Part shown: positions 35,215 through 45,678 of the stretch, piece after piece
Numbering within the stretch: position 1 is the first letter of the stretch
Layout of the letters: each line of letters starts with the position of its first letter
Assembly (NCBI GenBank): GCA_005502805.1
Contig: SCMY01000013.1
Coordinates: 1-64,000, forward strand
Length of the DNA stretch: 64,000 nucleotides
Source of the DNA: Rhizobiales bacterium 2SD
GTDB lineage: Bacteria > Pseudomonadota > Alphaproteobacteria > Rhizobiales > Beijerinckiaceae
Reading direction: 5' to 3'
Translations under genes and position numbers: made by a program
Notes under the pieces: generated by a model
Told to the model about the DNA's origin: nothing
The model's input: only the letters and a program-made list of their open reading frames with translations
Database searches by the model: none

Positions 35215-37056
35215 CTATTCCATCCCCTCAAGCTCGATGATCAGCCCCTCGATCATCTTGAGCCCGATCTGCCAGAAGGCCGGGTCTCGCGCGTCGAGGC
35301 CAAAGGGCTTCAGCAACTCGGAATGATGCTTGGTGCCACCGGCCGAGAGCAGCGCGAAATAGCGCTCCTGAAAACCCGAGGCCGAGTTCTGGTAGACGCC
35401 GTAGAGCGAATTCACCAGGCAGTCGCCGAAGGCATAGGCATAGACATAGAAGGGCGAGTGGATGAAGTGCGGGATATAGGCCCAGAAGGTCTCGTAGCCC
35501 GGCCCGAGCCTGATCGCCGGCCCCAGGCTCTCCGACTGCACGCTGAGCCAGAGATCGCAGAGGTTTTCTGCCGTCAGCTCGCCCTGCCGGCGCGCCTCGT
35601 GGACCTTGCGCTCGAAGGAGTAGAAGGCGATCTGGCGCACGACCGTGTTGATCATGTCCTCGACCTTGGCCGCCAGCATCGCCTTGCGCTGCTTCGGGTC
35701 ACGCGTCTCGTCGAGCAGCTTGCGGAAGGTCAGCATCTCCCCGAACACGCTCGCCGTCTCGGCCAGCGTCAGCGGCGTCGGCGCCATCAGCGCGCCATTC
35801 GGCCCGGCCAGCACCTGGTGCACGCCATGGCCAAGCTCATGCGCCAACGTCATCACGTCGCGCGGCTTGCCCTGATAGTTGAGCAGCACGTAAGGGTGCG
35901 CCGACGGCACGGTCGGATGCGCGAAGGCGCCCGGCGCCTTGCCCGGACGGGCGGGCGCATCGATCCAGCTTTCGTCGAAGAAGCGCTGCGCGATACCCGC
36001 CATCTTCGGCGAGAAGTCGCCATAAGCCGAGAGCACCGTGTCGCGCGCCTCGGTCCACGGAATCGTGCGCTGCTCGACCTTGGGCAGCGGTGCGTTGCGG
36101 TCCCAGTAGTCGAGGGCTTCCTGGCCGAACCAGCGCGCCTTCAGCTTGTAGTAGCGGTGCGACAGGCGCGGATAGGCCTCGCGCACGGCCGCGACCAGCG
36201 CATCGACGACCTCGCGCTCGACCCGGTTCGCCAGGTGCCGGGAATCGGCGACATCCTCGAACTTGCGCCAGCGGTCGGAGATCTCCTTGTCCTTGGCGAG
36301 CGTATTGGTGATCAGGCCGAAGGTGCGCAGATGCTGGCGGAAGACGGTGCCGAGCACCTCGGCTGCCTCCTTGCGAAGGGCGCCGTCGGCGTCCTGCAGG
36401 CGGTTCAACGTCAGCTCGAGGGTTAGATCGTCGCCGCCGACCTTGAAGCGCAGCGAGGCGATGGTCTCGTCGAAGAGTCGATTCCAGGCGCCATGACCGG
36501 TGACCGACTTCTCGTGGAACAGCTCCTCGATCCGGTCCTCGAGCTGGTGCGGCTTGTCCTTGGCGAGATCTTCCAGCCAGGGCTTCCAGTGGCTGAGCGG
36601 CGCCTGGGACGCTGCCTTGGCCAGTAGCGCCTCGTCGATCCGGTTGAGTTCGAGCCCGAAGAACAGGAGCTCGGTCGAGATCGCGGTGACCTTGTCCTGC
36701 GTGTCGCCATAGAACTTGGCGCGCTGTGGGTCGGTGGTGTCGCCGGAATAGACCAGACCGGCATAGGACATGATCTTGCCGACGAGGTCTTCCAGCCCCT
36801 CATAGGCCTTGACCGCCTCGGCCAGCGCGGCGCTGGCATCCTCGCGCGCGGCGAGCGCCGCGAGCTTGCCGCGATAGAGCTCGGCAAAGCGCCGCGCTTC
36901 CACCGCCGCGCGCTCCACATCGGCGGCGAAAGCGGGCGAATCCATCGCCGGGTAAAGATGCGTCAGATCCCATTCCGGCAGGGCGCCGAGCGCTTCGGCC
37001 GCGCCTCCGGCATGGGCGGCGCGTGCGATTGCGGGACGGTCGAAGGGGCGGGTCAT
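35215..37056 (-). CDS. pepF: Oligoendopeptidase F (M3 family metallopeptidase)
   Basis: A 613-residue cytoplasmic zinc peptidase of the M3 family that cuts short peptides. The zinc site HELGHGVHQ lies about two-thirds into the protein, with the third ligand in the ETASVFGEML segment downstream. LPEWDLTHLYP near the start and the C-terminal HSPFYVYAYAFGDCLVNSLY are typical of the alphaproteobacterial pepF group. Start ATG 37056. It diverges from the NtrC-type regulator gene, and its leader shares the gap with the CtrA box. Confidence 0.95.
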   Translation of the reverse strand: MTRPFDRPAIARAAHAGGAAEALGALPEWDLTHLYPAMDSPAFAADVERAAVEARRFAELYRGKLAALAAREDASAALAEAVKAYEGLEDLVGKIMSYAGLVYSGDTTDPQRAKFYGDTQDKVTAISTELLFFGLELNRIDEALLAKAASQAPLSHWKPWLEDLAKDKPHQLEDRIEELFHEKSVTGHGAWNRLFDETIASLRFKVGGDDLTLELTLNRLQDADGALRKEAAEVLGTVFRQHLRTFGLITNTLAKDKEISDRWRKFEDVADSRHLANRVEREVVDALVAAVREAYPRLSHRYYKLKARWFGQEALDYWDRNAPLPKVEQRTIPWTEARDTVLSAYGDFSPKMAGIAQRFFDESWIDAPARPGKAPGAFAHPTVPSAHPYVLLNYQGKPRDVMTLAHELGHGVHQVLAGPNGALMAPTPLTLAETASVFGEMLTFRKLLDETRDPKQRKAMLAAKVEDMINTVVRQIAFYSFERKVHEARRQGELTAENLCDLWLSVQSESLGPAIRLGPGYETFWAYIPHFIHSPFYVYAYAFGDCLVNSLYGVYQNSASGFQERYFALLSAGGTKHHSELLKPFGLDARDPAFWQIGLKMIEGLIIELEGME

Positions 37057-37173
37057 GTCGTCTCTGCCTCGGCCTGTCGGGGACGTTTGCGGCCCTCTCA
37101 TATGCGCGGCCTGCCGCCCGCGATCAACGGCAGCACGGCAACAGCGGCGCGAATTCCCGCAAGGCCCACCAGC

Positions 37174-37188
37174 TTAAGCGGGGCTTAA
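37174..37188 (+). promoter_or_regulatory. Perfect CtrA box upstream of the NtrC-type regulator
   Basis: TTAA (37174-37177), exactly seven bases, TTAA (37185-37188) and then CC: the full TTAA-N7-TTAA consensus for CtrA. It is 71 bases ahead of the ATG at 37259 and 118 bases from the pepF start, a normal promoter position for the regulator. Confidence 0.65.
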
Positions 37189-37258
37189 CCCTTCTCCCCG
37201 ACGATGACCCGAAACGACACAGCCGATTCCGGCTAACCGTCTGGCCTGCCGAGGTTTC

Positions 37259-38749
<1,491 letters not shown>

Positions 38750-38898
38750 GCCAACCCGAAGCGAAACGCGTTCTGCAGCCGACAGGGAACGGGTTGCAGA
38801 GGGCGAATATCGGCCGCTGTTGCAGGGCGGCATCTTGTCGAAGCAGGTCGAGTCACGCAGTTATCGGCGTGGACCGGCCAGGATCGGGGAAGTTATCG

Positions 38899-40782
38899 AT
38901 GCGCCTTCGCCGCCTGGCGGAAACCGTCTCAGCCACCACGCTTGGCCTCTCGCTGCTTCTCGCGTCCGCGACCGCTCAGGAAGCAACGGGCAACATCGGC
39001 ATTGCGCTGCCCGAGCAGCCGCCGCTGGTCATCCTGAACAGCGATACCGGGCCGCAAAAACTCGACATCCCTGCCCCTCCGGAGGTGACGCTCGATCTGC
39101 GCCCGTCCGCCGGCCCGCTGTCCGCCGACGCGACCGAGACCAGGGAAATCGTCACCGGCGCGCTCTCGACCAGACCGGACAACGGCCCGGCAGAGCTTGA
39201 GCTCGACCTGCCCGAGCCCGAGATGCCGCCGGTCGATCCGGCCTTGGTAAAGCCGGTCGAGCCCGCACCGCAGCCGCAACTCGCCAAGCCCTCGCAGATC
39301 GACCTGCCGCCGTTGCCCGACGTCGCGGTCACCATGCCGCCGGGCCTCGAGCTCTCCGGTCGGATCGCGGCGCAGGCCGAAATCGCCGCCGCCCTGCCCC
39401 GCCTCTCCGCTCGCGAGCGCGCCGACATCGTCGCGGCCTATGCCGTGAACGAGAATCGGCCGTTCTGGATCGATGGCAAGGGGCTCGGCGCCGCCGGCAT
39501 GCAGATCGCCGCGCAGCTTGGTCGCGCGAGCGATGACGGCTTGCGCGCCAGCGACTACCTGTTGCCGGTTTTCGAAGGCAGCGACAAGGACAGCCTCGCC
39601 GCCGCCGATATCAGGCTTTCGGCGCTCGCCGTGCTCTATGCCCGCGACGCCCGCGGCGGACGAATCGACCCGCGCCGCCTTTCGAAGCTGATCACGCCGA
39701 AGCTCGAATTGCCCTCAGCCACCGAGGTGCTGTCGGAACTGACCGGCGCCGCCGATGCCGGCGCGGTGCTCGCCGCCTATAATCCCCGGCATCCGGGCTA
39801 CCAGCATCTCAAGGCCAAGCTCGCCGAGCTGCGTGCCGACAAGCCCGAGACGCCCGTCGCCCGCATCCCGGCCGGCCCTGCCCTCAAGGTCGGCATGCGC
39901 GATGTCCGCGTGCCGCTGGTTCGCGCCCGGCTCGGCCTCGGCGCCAGCGAGGAGCCGGTCTATGACCGCTCGACCGCGCTGGCTTTGGCCGATTTCCAGA
40001 AGCAGGCTGGCCTGCGCGCCGACGGCGTCCTCAGTGACCAGACCGTCGCCGCGCTCGCCATGCCGCGCTCGACCCGGCTGGAAAGCGACATCGTCGCCCA
40101 GATGGAGCGCTGGCGCTGGCTGCCGAGCGATCTCGGCGAGAACCGCATCGTCGTGAACATCCCCGAATACAAGATGCGCGTCATGCACGGTGACAAGCTT
40201 GCACGTGAGGCGCGCGTCATCGTCGGCAAGCCCGAATCAGCGACACCCGTCTTCTCGCACAAGATGGAATATGTCGTCGTCAATCCGTCCTGGTTCGTGC
40301 CGCCCTCGATCCTAAAGAAGGAGTTCCTGCCGGGGCTCGCCGCTGATCCGAACTACGGCGCCAGACGCGGTTATGTCGTGACGCGGGCTAAGAACGGCAG
40401 CATCTCGGTGCGCCAGCCGCCAGGCGAGCGCAATGCGCTCGGCTGGATCAAGTTCATGTTCCCGAACGACCATGCCGTCTACCTGCACGACACGCCCAAT
40501 CGCAGCCTGTTCGGCGCCGGCAGGCGCGCCCTCAGCCACGGCTGCGTGCGCGTCGAGAATCCCTTCGCACTCGCCGACGAGGTGCTGGGGCCGGAATGGA
40601 CGAACGAGCGGCTGAAGCGGCTGATCGGCTCCGGCGAGCGCACCATCAAATTGCCGCAGCCTCTGCCGATCCATCTCGTCTATGAGACGATCGTCGTCAA
40701 CGAGGCCGGAACGGTCACCACATTCGACGATATCTACGGTTTCCACAGGCTGGTCCGGAACGCGCTCGAGCAACATTCCTGA
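38899..40782 (+). CDS. L,D-transpeptidase, YcbB/LdtD type
   Basis: A 627-residue exported peptidoglycan enzyme that makes 3-3 cross-links. A signal peptide (about residues 1-27, ending ASATAQ) precedes a long proline-rich segment, a region typical of the YcbB scaffold, a PG_binding_1 domain (TALALADFQKQAGLRADGVL) and the YkuD catalytic domain. The active-site motif is SHGCVRVENP with the nucleophilic cysteine. ATG 38899 gives the sensible signal peptide. A DUF882 (MepK-like) gene follows after 188 bases, mirroring the E. coli ldtD-mepK pair. Confidence 0.92.
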   Translation: MRLRRLAETVSATTLGLSLLLASATAQEATGNIGIALPEQPPLVILNSDTGPQKLDIPAPPEVTLDLRPSAGPLSADATETREIVTGALSTRPDNGPAELELDLPEPEMPPVDPALVKPVEPAPQPQLAKPSQIDLPPLPDVAVTMPPGLELSGRIAAQAEIAAALPRLSARERADIVAAYAVNENRPFWIDGKGLGAAGMQIAAQLGRASDDGLRASDYLLPVFEGSDKDSLAAADIRLSALAVLYARDARGGRIDPRRLSKLITPKLELPSATEVLSELTGAADAGAVLAAYNPRHPGYQHLKAKLAELRADKPETPVARIPAGPALKVGMRDVRVPLVRARLGLGASEEPVYDRSTALALADFQKQAGLRADGVLSDQTVAALAMPRSTRLESDIVAQMERWRWLPSDLGENRIVVNIPEYKMRVMHGDKLAREARVIVGKPESATPVFSHKMEYVVVNPSWFVPPSILKKEFLPGLAADPNYGARRGYVVTRAKNGSISVRQPPGERNALGWIKFMFPNDHAVYLHDTPNRSLFGAGRRALSHGCVRVENPFALADEVLGPEWTNERLKRLIGSGERTIKLPQPLPIHLVYETIVVNEAGTVTTFDDIYGFHRLVRNALEQHS

Positions 40783-40885
40783 CCGATTTGCCTGCGGACA
40801 AGTCCGATTCGGCACGGTTTCGCCACGATCTGCCGGTAGCGAGCAATCTTGCTTGCCGGATTCCGGCGGGGGAGTTGTCTCGCCG

Positions 40886-40900
40886 GTAACCTCCCGTTAA
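40886..40900 (+). promoter_or_regulatory. Near-consensus CtrA box upstream of the DUF882 gene
   Basis: GTAA, seven bases, TTAA: one mismatch from TTAA-N7-TTAA, 71 bases before the GTG start at 40971. By itself this is weak; its position matches that of the perfect box before the regulator at 37259. Confidence 0.35.
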
Positions 40901-40970
40901 GCCTTCTCGGCAACTGTTCCTTCACGTTTACCGCTCCGGCTCGCCGGTGCCTTGAGACGAGTCTGACAGA

Positions 40971-42773
40971 GTGAGCAGGTCGAAAGCCGAGATCACAGCA
41001 CGGCTCCCGCGTCCCTTGCGGCTGAGCGCGCGTGCCGGCTTCGTGCTGGTCGCCAGTGCGAGCTTCCTGGTCCTCGGCGCACGCGGCACACAGAACGCCG
41101 TCGCCAATGGCGACACCCGCACCATCACCATCAAGCACATGCATACCAAGGAGGAGACGACCGTCACCTTCAAGCGTGACGGCCGTTACGATTCCTCCGG
41201 GCTGGAAAAACTGAACTGGGCGCTACGCGACTGGCGCACCGACGAGCCGATCCGGATGGATCCGAAGCTCTTCGACATCGCCTGGGAAGTCCATCGCAAG
41301 GTCGGTTCCGACCAGCCTTTCCACGTCGTCTCCGCCTATCGTTCGCCGGGCACCAACTCGATGCTGCGCCGACGCTCGCGCGGCGTCGCCAAGCACAGCC
41401 AGCACATGCTCGGCAAAGCGATGGATTTCTATCTGCCCGACACCCCGACCGCTCGCATGCGCGAAACGGCGATGCGCATGCAGCGCGGCGGCGTCGGCTT
41501 CTATCCTGGCGCCCACACCCCCTTCGTCCATCTCGACGCCGGCTCTGTCCGCTCCTGGCCGCGCATGACCCGCGACCAGCTCGTTCGCCTCTTCCCGGAC
41601 GAGCGGACTGTGCACCTGCCGGCCGACGGCAAGCCACTCAGCGGCTACGAGGTCGCCAAGGCCGAGATCCTCTCCGGCGGCGGCTCGGTGATGGGCTATG
41701 GCGCCGGGGATTACGACGAAGGCGCGATCATGGCGTCAAGCGGCGGCGGCAAGAGCTTCTGGGCCGCGCTGTTCGGCGGCGACGACGAGGAAGCCGACGC
41801 CCGCCCGGCCCGCGGCCGCGCTGCCGCGCGCCGTGCACCGACGCCGCAGCCCACCGTCATGGCCTATGCCGGCGACAGCAACAGCGGCGATGGCGGCCGT
41901 TTCGCCGTGTTCAATCCGCAGCCGGCGCAACCCGAGCCGAGCGGCCGTTCCGTGCTGCGCGAGCGGTCGAACCGCGCAACGACTACCACCACAGCGCCGC
42001 CGCCGGAGGAGACTCAGGTTGCGGCACTGGCTCCGGCCCAGGTCGCTCCGCCCGAGCCGTCCAAGCCGAGCCCGATCGCGACGGCCCTGCCCGTCGCGCG
42101 CCCGGGCAATCTGACGCCACCCGCACTGAGCCTGCCGGCCGGCTCGCCGGAGCTGGCGGCCATGGCGGCGCAAGCCTCGGCCCTGCCGCTGCCCGCGGCG
42201 GAGCAGAAGCTGATCCTCGCCTCGCTGCCGCCACGCCGTCCGGATGACTTGCCGGGACCGGCCCTCGAAACCATCTTGACCGGCCGACCCGTCTCGGCGC
42301 CGCTTCCGCCGGCCCGTCCGGTTGCGCTGGCCAGCCTGTCGACCGAAGGCCTGCGACTCAGCGACCAGGCCGACGACGCTGCCCCTGCCGGCGCCAAGCT
42401 GGTCAATGTCAGCCACCCGTTGCCGCCGGCCCGGCCGCGCCCGGCAGGTGCGGCGCCGGAGCAGGCCGGCACGACGCAGGTCGCTGCACGGCCGCGTGCG
42501 ACCCCGATCGCGGCGGCATATGATGCCGACCGTTCCGGCCTCGACTCGCTCTTCGCAGCAGTCGCGGCGCCCGAAGTCTCGGCGCCACGACGCACGACCG
42601 TCGCGACCGCCCGGCCGAAGACTGCTTCGGAGACCCATGCCAAGGGCTGGGTCGCCGGTGCGAGCCCGGCCGCCGCCCTCGGCTTCTCCGCCGCCGAACC
42701 GAACGATGTCGGCACCAGCGGCTTCACCGGCCCCGCGGTCAAGGCTCTGCCGACGACCTTCGTCCAGAACTGA
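40971..42773 (+). CDS. DUF882 / MepK-like M15 peptidase with long proline-rich tail
   Basis: A 600-residue exported protein. A signal anchor (about residues 22-38) is followed by a DUF882 domain (about 45-215) related to E. coli MepK (YcbK), an endopeptidase that cuts 3-3 cross-links. VVSAYRSPGTNSMLRRRSRG, SQHMLGKAMDFYLP and FVHLDAGSVRSWPR supply the likely zinc ligands H, D and H. The C-terminal 380 residues are proline/alanine-rich with repeated LPPARP motifs and no clear domain. The start is GTG at 40971. Its place beside an L,D-transpeptidase supports a joint role in cell-wall remodelling. Confidence 0.88.
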   Translation: MSRSKAEITARLPRPLRLSARAGFVLVASASFLVLGARGTQNAVANGDTRTITIKHMHTKEETTVTFKRDGRYDSSGLEKLNWALRDWRTDEPIRMDPKLFDIAWEVHRKVGSDQPFHVVSAYRSPGTNSMLRRRSRGVAKHSQHMLGKAMDFYLPDTPTARMRETAMRMQRGGVGFYPGAHTPFVHLDAGSVRSWPRMTRDQLVRLFPDERTVHLPADGKPLSGYEVAKAEILSGGGSVMGYGAGDYDEGAIMASSGGGKSFWAALFGGDDEEADARPARGRAAARRAPTPQPTVMAYAGDSNSGDGGRFAVFNPQPAQPEPSGRSVLRERSNRATTTTTAPPPEETQVAALAPAQVAPPEPSKPSPIATALPVARPGNLTPPALSLPAGSPELAAMAAQASALPLPAAEQKLILASLPPRRPDDLPGPALETILTGRPVSAPLPPARPVALASLSTEGLRLSDQADDAAPAGAKLVNVSHPLPPARPRPAGAAPEQAGTTQVAARPRATPIAAAYDADRSGLDSLFAAVAAPEVSAPRRTTVATARPKTASETHAKGWVAGASPAAALGFSAAEPNDVGTSGFTGPAVKALPTTFVQN

Positions 42774-42786
42774 GCAATCGCTCAGC

Positions 42787-43395
42787 CTACTCTTTGTCGA
42801 TAGGCCAGGCCTTGAACACCGGCAGCGCCTCGCAAGCCGCGGCCTGACGCGCCAGCGCCGGCCAGCGCTCTTCCGGGACGAATTCCGGAATGACGAAGCG
42901 GCAAAAGCCCCAGGCGATCGCGGCAGCGATGTCGCCCGACCTGAGCTCGGGGCCCGCGCCGATCTCGCCACGCTGTGCCGCCTGATCCAGCAAATCCAAA
43001 GCCGTATGAAGCTGCGACAGGATGCGCTCCTGCCAGCCCTCGTAACGCTTCTCCTCCGGCCGCTTGCGCTCATATTCGACCGAGACGGCCTTGTCGGCGG
43101 CGACTATACCGATGCCGGTCAGGCTGAGGTCCTTCACCCGCGCCGCCTTCTCGGCCGGACGCAGCGAACGCCCGGCGACATCCTCGAAATGCTGGATGAT
43201 CAGCAGGGATTCGCTGAGCACAGTGCCGTCATCGGCCACCAGCGTCGGCGCCTTGATCAGCGGATTGATCTTGCGGAACTCCGGCATGTGCCGGAACACC
43301 GAGACCGAGCGATGCTCGAACTCCAGACCGAGCAAGGTCCCAGTGATGGCGGCGCGCCGTACATAGGGGCTGTCGAGCATTCCAACCAGCAGCAT
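42787..43395 (-). CDS. Glutathione S-transferase family protein
   Basis: A 202-residue cytoplasmic GST. The N-terminal thioredoxin-like domain reads LVGMLDSPYVRRAAITGTLL with the catalytic-region serine in SPYVRR, then KAPTLVADDGTVLSESLLII, the glutathione-binding cis-proline and ES motif. The helical C-terminal domain follows to KAWPIDKE. Substrate is unknown. The gene converges on the DUF882 gene and lies downstream of the LysR-type gene in the same direction, which hints at shared regulation with the divergent nitroreductase. Confidence 0.9.
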   Translation of the reverse strand: MLLVGMLDSPYVRRAAITGTLLGLEFEHRSVSVFRHMPEFRKINPLIKAPTLVADDGTVLSESLLIIQHFEDVAGRSLRPAEKAARVKDLSLTGIGIVAADKAVSVEYERKRPEEKRYEGWQERILSQLHTALDLLDQAAQRGEIGAGPELRSGDIAAAIAWGFCRFVIPEFVPEERWPALARQAAACEALPVFKAWPIDKE

Positions 43396-43473
43396 CGCGA
43401 TCTCCCATTGTCCTGAGTGGGAGACTGGCTGCTTGCGGCCGCCTTGCCACGCGAATTCGGGTGAAGCTCGACT

Positions 43474-44454
43474 TCACGCCATTTGATGCTCGTCGGCGGG
43501 ATAGTCCTCGGCCGATATCTCCCCTGCCGCGATCTTCGCCTGGACGGCTGCCTGGCAGGGATCCCAGGCCGGCGTGTCGCCGAAATGCTCGAGCATGAGA
43601 TCGATCAGCACCCGCACCTTGCCGGGCACGTAAGGTCCCGGCGGGCGCACGACATGCAGCGCGCTCTCCCGCATCGGATAACGCCAGAGGATATGCTCGA
43701 CCGTCCCGGCACGGATCGCGTCGCTGGCGATGAAAGTCGGCAGCACGACGACGCCGAGCCCGGTCTCGGCCCATTTGAGCAGCGTGTCGCCATTGTCCGA
43801 GCGCAGGCGGCCGGAGGGGCGCACCGAGACCCAGCGCCGGCCCATGCGGAAGCCCCAGTCGACGACATTGTTGCCCGAATAGACCAGGCATTCGTGCCGG
43901 GCGAGATCGAGCGGCGTCTCCGGCCGGCCATGCCGCTCAAGATAGTCCGGACTGGCCAGCACCGCCGCCTTCACCGGGGCGATGCGCCGTGCGACCAGAG
44001 TTGAATCCTTGAGCGAACCGATCCGGATCGCGGCGTCGAAGCGCTCGCCGATCAGATCGACCTGGCGATCGCTCGCCTCGACATCGAGTTCAAGTCGCGG
44101 ATACCGCTGAGCAAGCTCCGCCAGCACCGGCGCAAGATGCCGGTAGCCGAACGAAAGCGGCATCGACAGCCGCAGCCGCCCGGCAACGCCCTCCGATTGC
44201 TGCGCCACTGCCTCGCGCGCCTCGGCGAGCTCCGACAGGATGCGCTCGCCGCGCGCCTTGAACTCGAGCCCAGCTTCAGTGGCGGCGACGCCACGGGTCG
44301 TACGGCTGAGCAGGCGCGTGCCGAGATCGGCTTCCAGGCGGGCGATACGGCGGCTGACGATCGACTTGGCCAGGCCTAAGCTGTGCGCGGCCCGGCCGAA
44401 GCCGCCAGCGTCGACCACGGCGACGAAGCTCCTGATATCGTCGATCTCGGACAT
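43474..44454 (-). CDS. LysR-family transcriptional regulator
   Basis: A 326-residue LysR regulator. The N-terminal winged helix (residues 1-60) contains GGFGRAAHSLGLAKSIVSRRIARLE, and the effector-binding domain follows from about 90 to 300. It is divergent from the nitroreductase gene with a 198-base shared region, so that gene is the obvious target. The TTRGVAATEAG junction and DAAIRIGSLKDSTLVARRI segment place it in the CrgA/PA-type LysR group that often responds to quinones or electrophiles; that is inference. Confidence 0.93.
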   Translation of the reverse strand: MSEIDDIRSFVAVVDAGGFGRAAHSLGLAKSIVSRRIARLEADLGTRLLSRTTRGVAATEAGLEFKARGERILSELAEAREAVAQQSEGVAGRLRLSMPLSFGYRHLAPVLAELAQRYPRLELDVEASDRQVDLIGERFDAAIRIGSLKDSTLVARRIAPVKAAVLASPDYLERHGRPETPLDLARHECLVYSGNNVVDWGFRMGRRWVSVRPSGRLRSDNGDTLLKWAETGLGVVVLPTFIASDAIRAGTVEHILWRYPMRESALHVVRPPGPYVPGKVRVLIDLMLEHFGDTPAWDPCQAAVQAKIAAGEISAEDYPADEHQMA

Positions 44455-44652
44455 GAAGCGCTCCTGCGAGTGTTCCTAGAAGAGCAACAGATTGGTGCCC
44501 AATATGGGCATTCTGGTGCGGCAAGTGAACCGCCACCTCTCCCTCATCACATTTCGCTCTCGCAGGAAGGGCGCCCGAAGGAGGCGCTCCGAGAAGAACG
44601 ACCCCGTTTCATCGGCCTGCCGGCGCCACACGCGTTCACAGATGAGGAAGCC

Positions 44653-45240
44653 ATGCTCGACAAGCTCAAGAAGCGCCGTACGCAATATGCCCTTGGCAAG
44701 AACCTGCCGATCTCCGAAACGCAGGTCGATGCCCTGATCCGGGAAGCGATCCGCCTGTCCCCCTCCAGCTTCAATTCGCAGAGCTCGCGCGCCGTCATTC
44801 TTTTCGGCCGGGAAAGCGACAAGTTCTGGAGCATCGCCAAGGAAGCGCTTCAGGCGGTCGTGCCGGCTGCCGACTTCGCCGCGACCGCCAAGAAGATCGA
44901 GGGCTTTGCCAGCGGCGCCGGGACCGTGCTGTTCTACGAGGATCAGGAGCCGGTGAAGGCGCTCCAGGCCAACTTCCCGCTCTACGCCCACAACTTCCCG
45001 ATCTGGTCGGAGCATTCGACCGGGATGGCGCAGCTGGCGGTCTGGACTGCGCTGGCCGATGCCGGCATCGGCGCGAGCCTTCAGCACTACCATCCGCTCG
45101 TCGATGCGGAAGTCGCCAAGACCTGGAACATCCCCGCGTCCTGGAAGCTGACCGCTCAGATGCCGTTCGGCTCCAATGAGGCGGCCTTCAACGAAAAGAC
45201 CTTCATCGACGACGAGCTGCGGTTCCGCACCCATCGCTGA
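44653..45240 (+). CDS. Nitroreductase family protein
   Basis: A 195-residue FMN-dependent oxidoreductase. LKKRRTQYALGKNLPIS, SPSSFNSQSSRAVIL and the late QMPFGSNEA are conserved in the nitroreductase family member Hbn1/YdgI-like group, with FMN contacts in the RRTQY and SFNSQSSR segments. It would reduce nitro or quinone compounds with NAD(P)H. I start at ATG 44653, after GAGGAAG; the frame further upstream lies in the LysR control region. It is divergent from its likely regulator. Confidence 0.92.
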   Translation: MLDKLKKRRTQYALGKNLPISETQVDALIREAIRLSPSSFNSQSSRAVILFGRESDKFWSIAKEALQAVVPAADFAATAKKIEGFASGAGTVLFYEDQEPVKALQANFPLYAHNFPIWSEHSTGMAQLAVWTALADAGIGASLQHYHPLVDAEVAKTWNIPASWKLTAQMPFGSNEAAFNEKTFIDDELRFRTHR

Positions 45241-45302
45241 CCGCAACCTGGAAACGAGTGGCGTCGGCCCAAACTCGCCGCCTGAGCAACGACCCTGAAA
45301 GC

Positions 45303-45337
45303 AAAACGCCGCCCGAGAACTTCCCGGGCGGCGTTTT
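45303..45337. terminator. Bidirectional terminator between nitroreductase and gapR
   Basis: A 13-base inverted repeat, AAAACGCCGCCCG (45303-45315) and CGGGCGGCGTTTT (45325-45337), with a nine-base loop. The A-run and T-run lie inside the stem ends, so it can terminate both converging genes. Confidence 0.88.
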
Positions 45338-45356
45338 GATATTCGCGAGCTGAGCC

Positions 45357-45599
45357 TCAGGCACTCTCGCCGACCGCCTGGAGATAGAGCTCGAGGATCG
45401 CCTCTTCCTCCTGGCGCTCGTTGAGGTCGCGCTTGCGCAGCGCGATCACCTTGCGCAGCACCTTGACGTCGTACCCATTGGCCTTGGCCTCGGAGTAGAC
45501 CTCCTTGATGTCGTCGGAGATCGTCTTCTTCTCTTCCTCGAGCCGCTCGATGCGCTGCACGATGCTCTTGAGCTGATCGCCCTGAACCGGATCGTCCAT
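45357..45599 (-). CDS. gapR: DUF2312 nucleoid-associated protein GapR
   Basis: An 80-residue helical DNA-binding protein. GapR of Caulobacter binds overtwisted, AT-rich DNA ahead of replication and transcription and stimulates topoisomerases. DQLKSIVQRIERLEEEKKTI forms the first long helix and KANGYDVKVLRKVIALRKRD the conserved basic second helix. Length and sequence match DUF2312 closely. I start at ATG 45599 (MDDPVQGDQ). The family is nearly universal in alphaproteobacteria, so this is also a taxonomic marker. Confidence 0.96.
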   Translation of the reverse strand: MDDPVQGDQLKSIVQRIERLEEEKKTISDDIKEVYSEAKANGYDVKVLRKVIALRKRDLNERQEEEAILELYLQAVGESA

Positions 45600-45678
45600 T
45601 CTCAAAACCCTTCTTCGGAATTCGGCCGCAGGGGTTCGCAAGGATGGGCCCTGAGGTCAAGCGCGAAGCACGCCATGT

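Noticed and set aside
33721..36426. A very long open frame (about 900 codons) on the plus strand across rluD and pepF
   Set aside because: It is antisense to two well-recognised genes and reads as arginine/aspartate-rich sequence typical of high-GC shadow frames.
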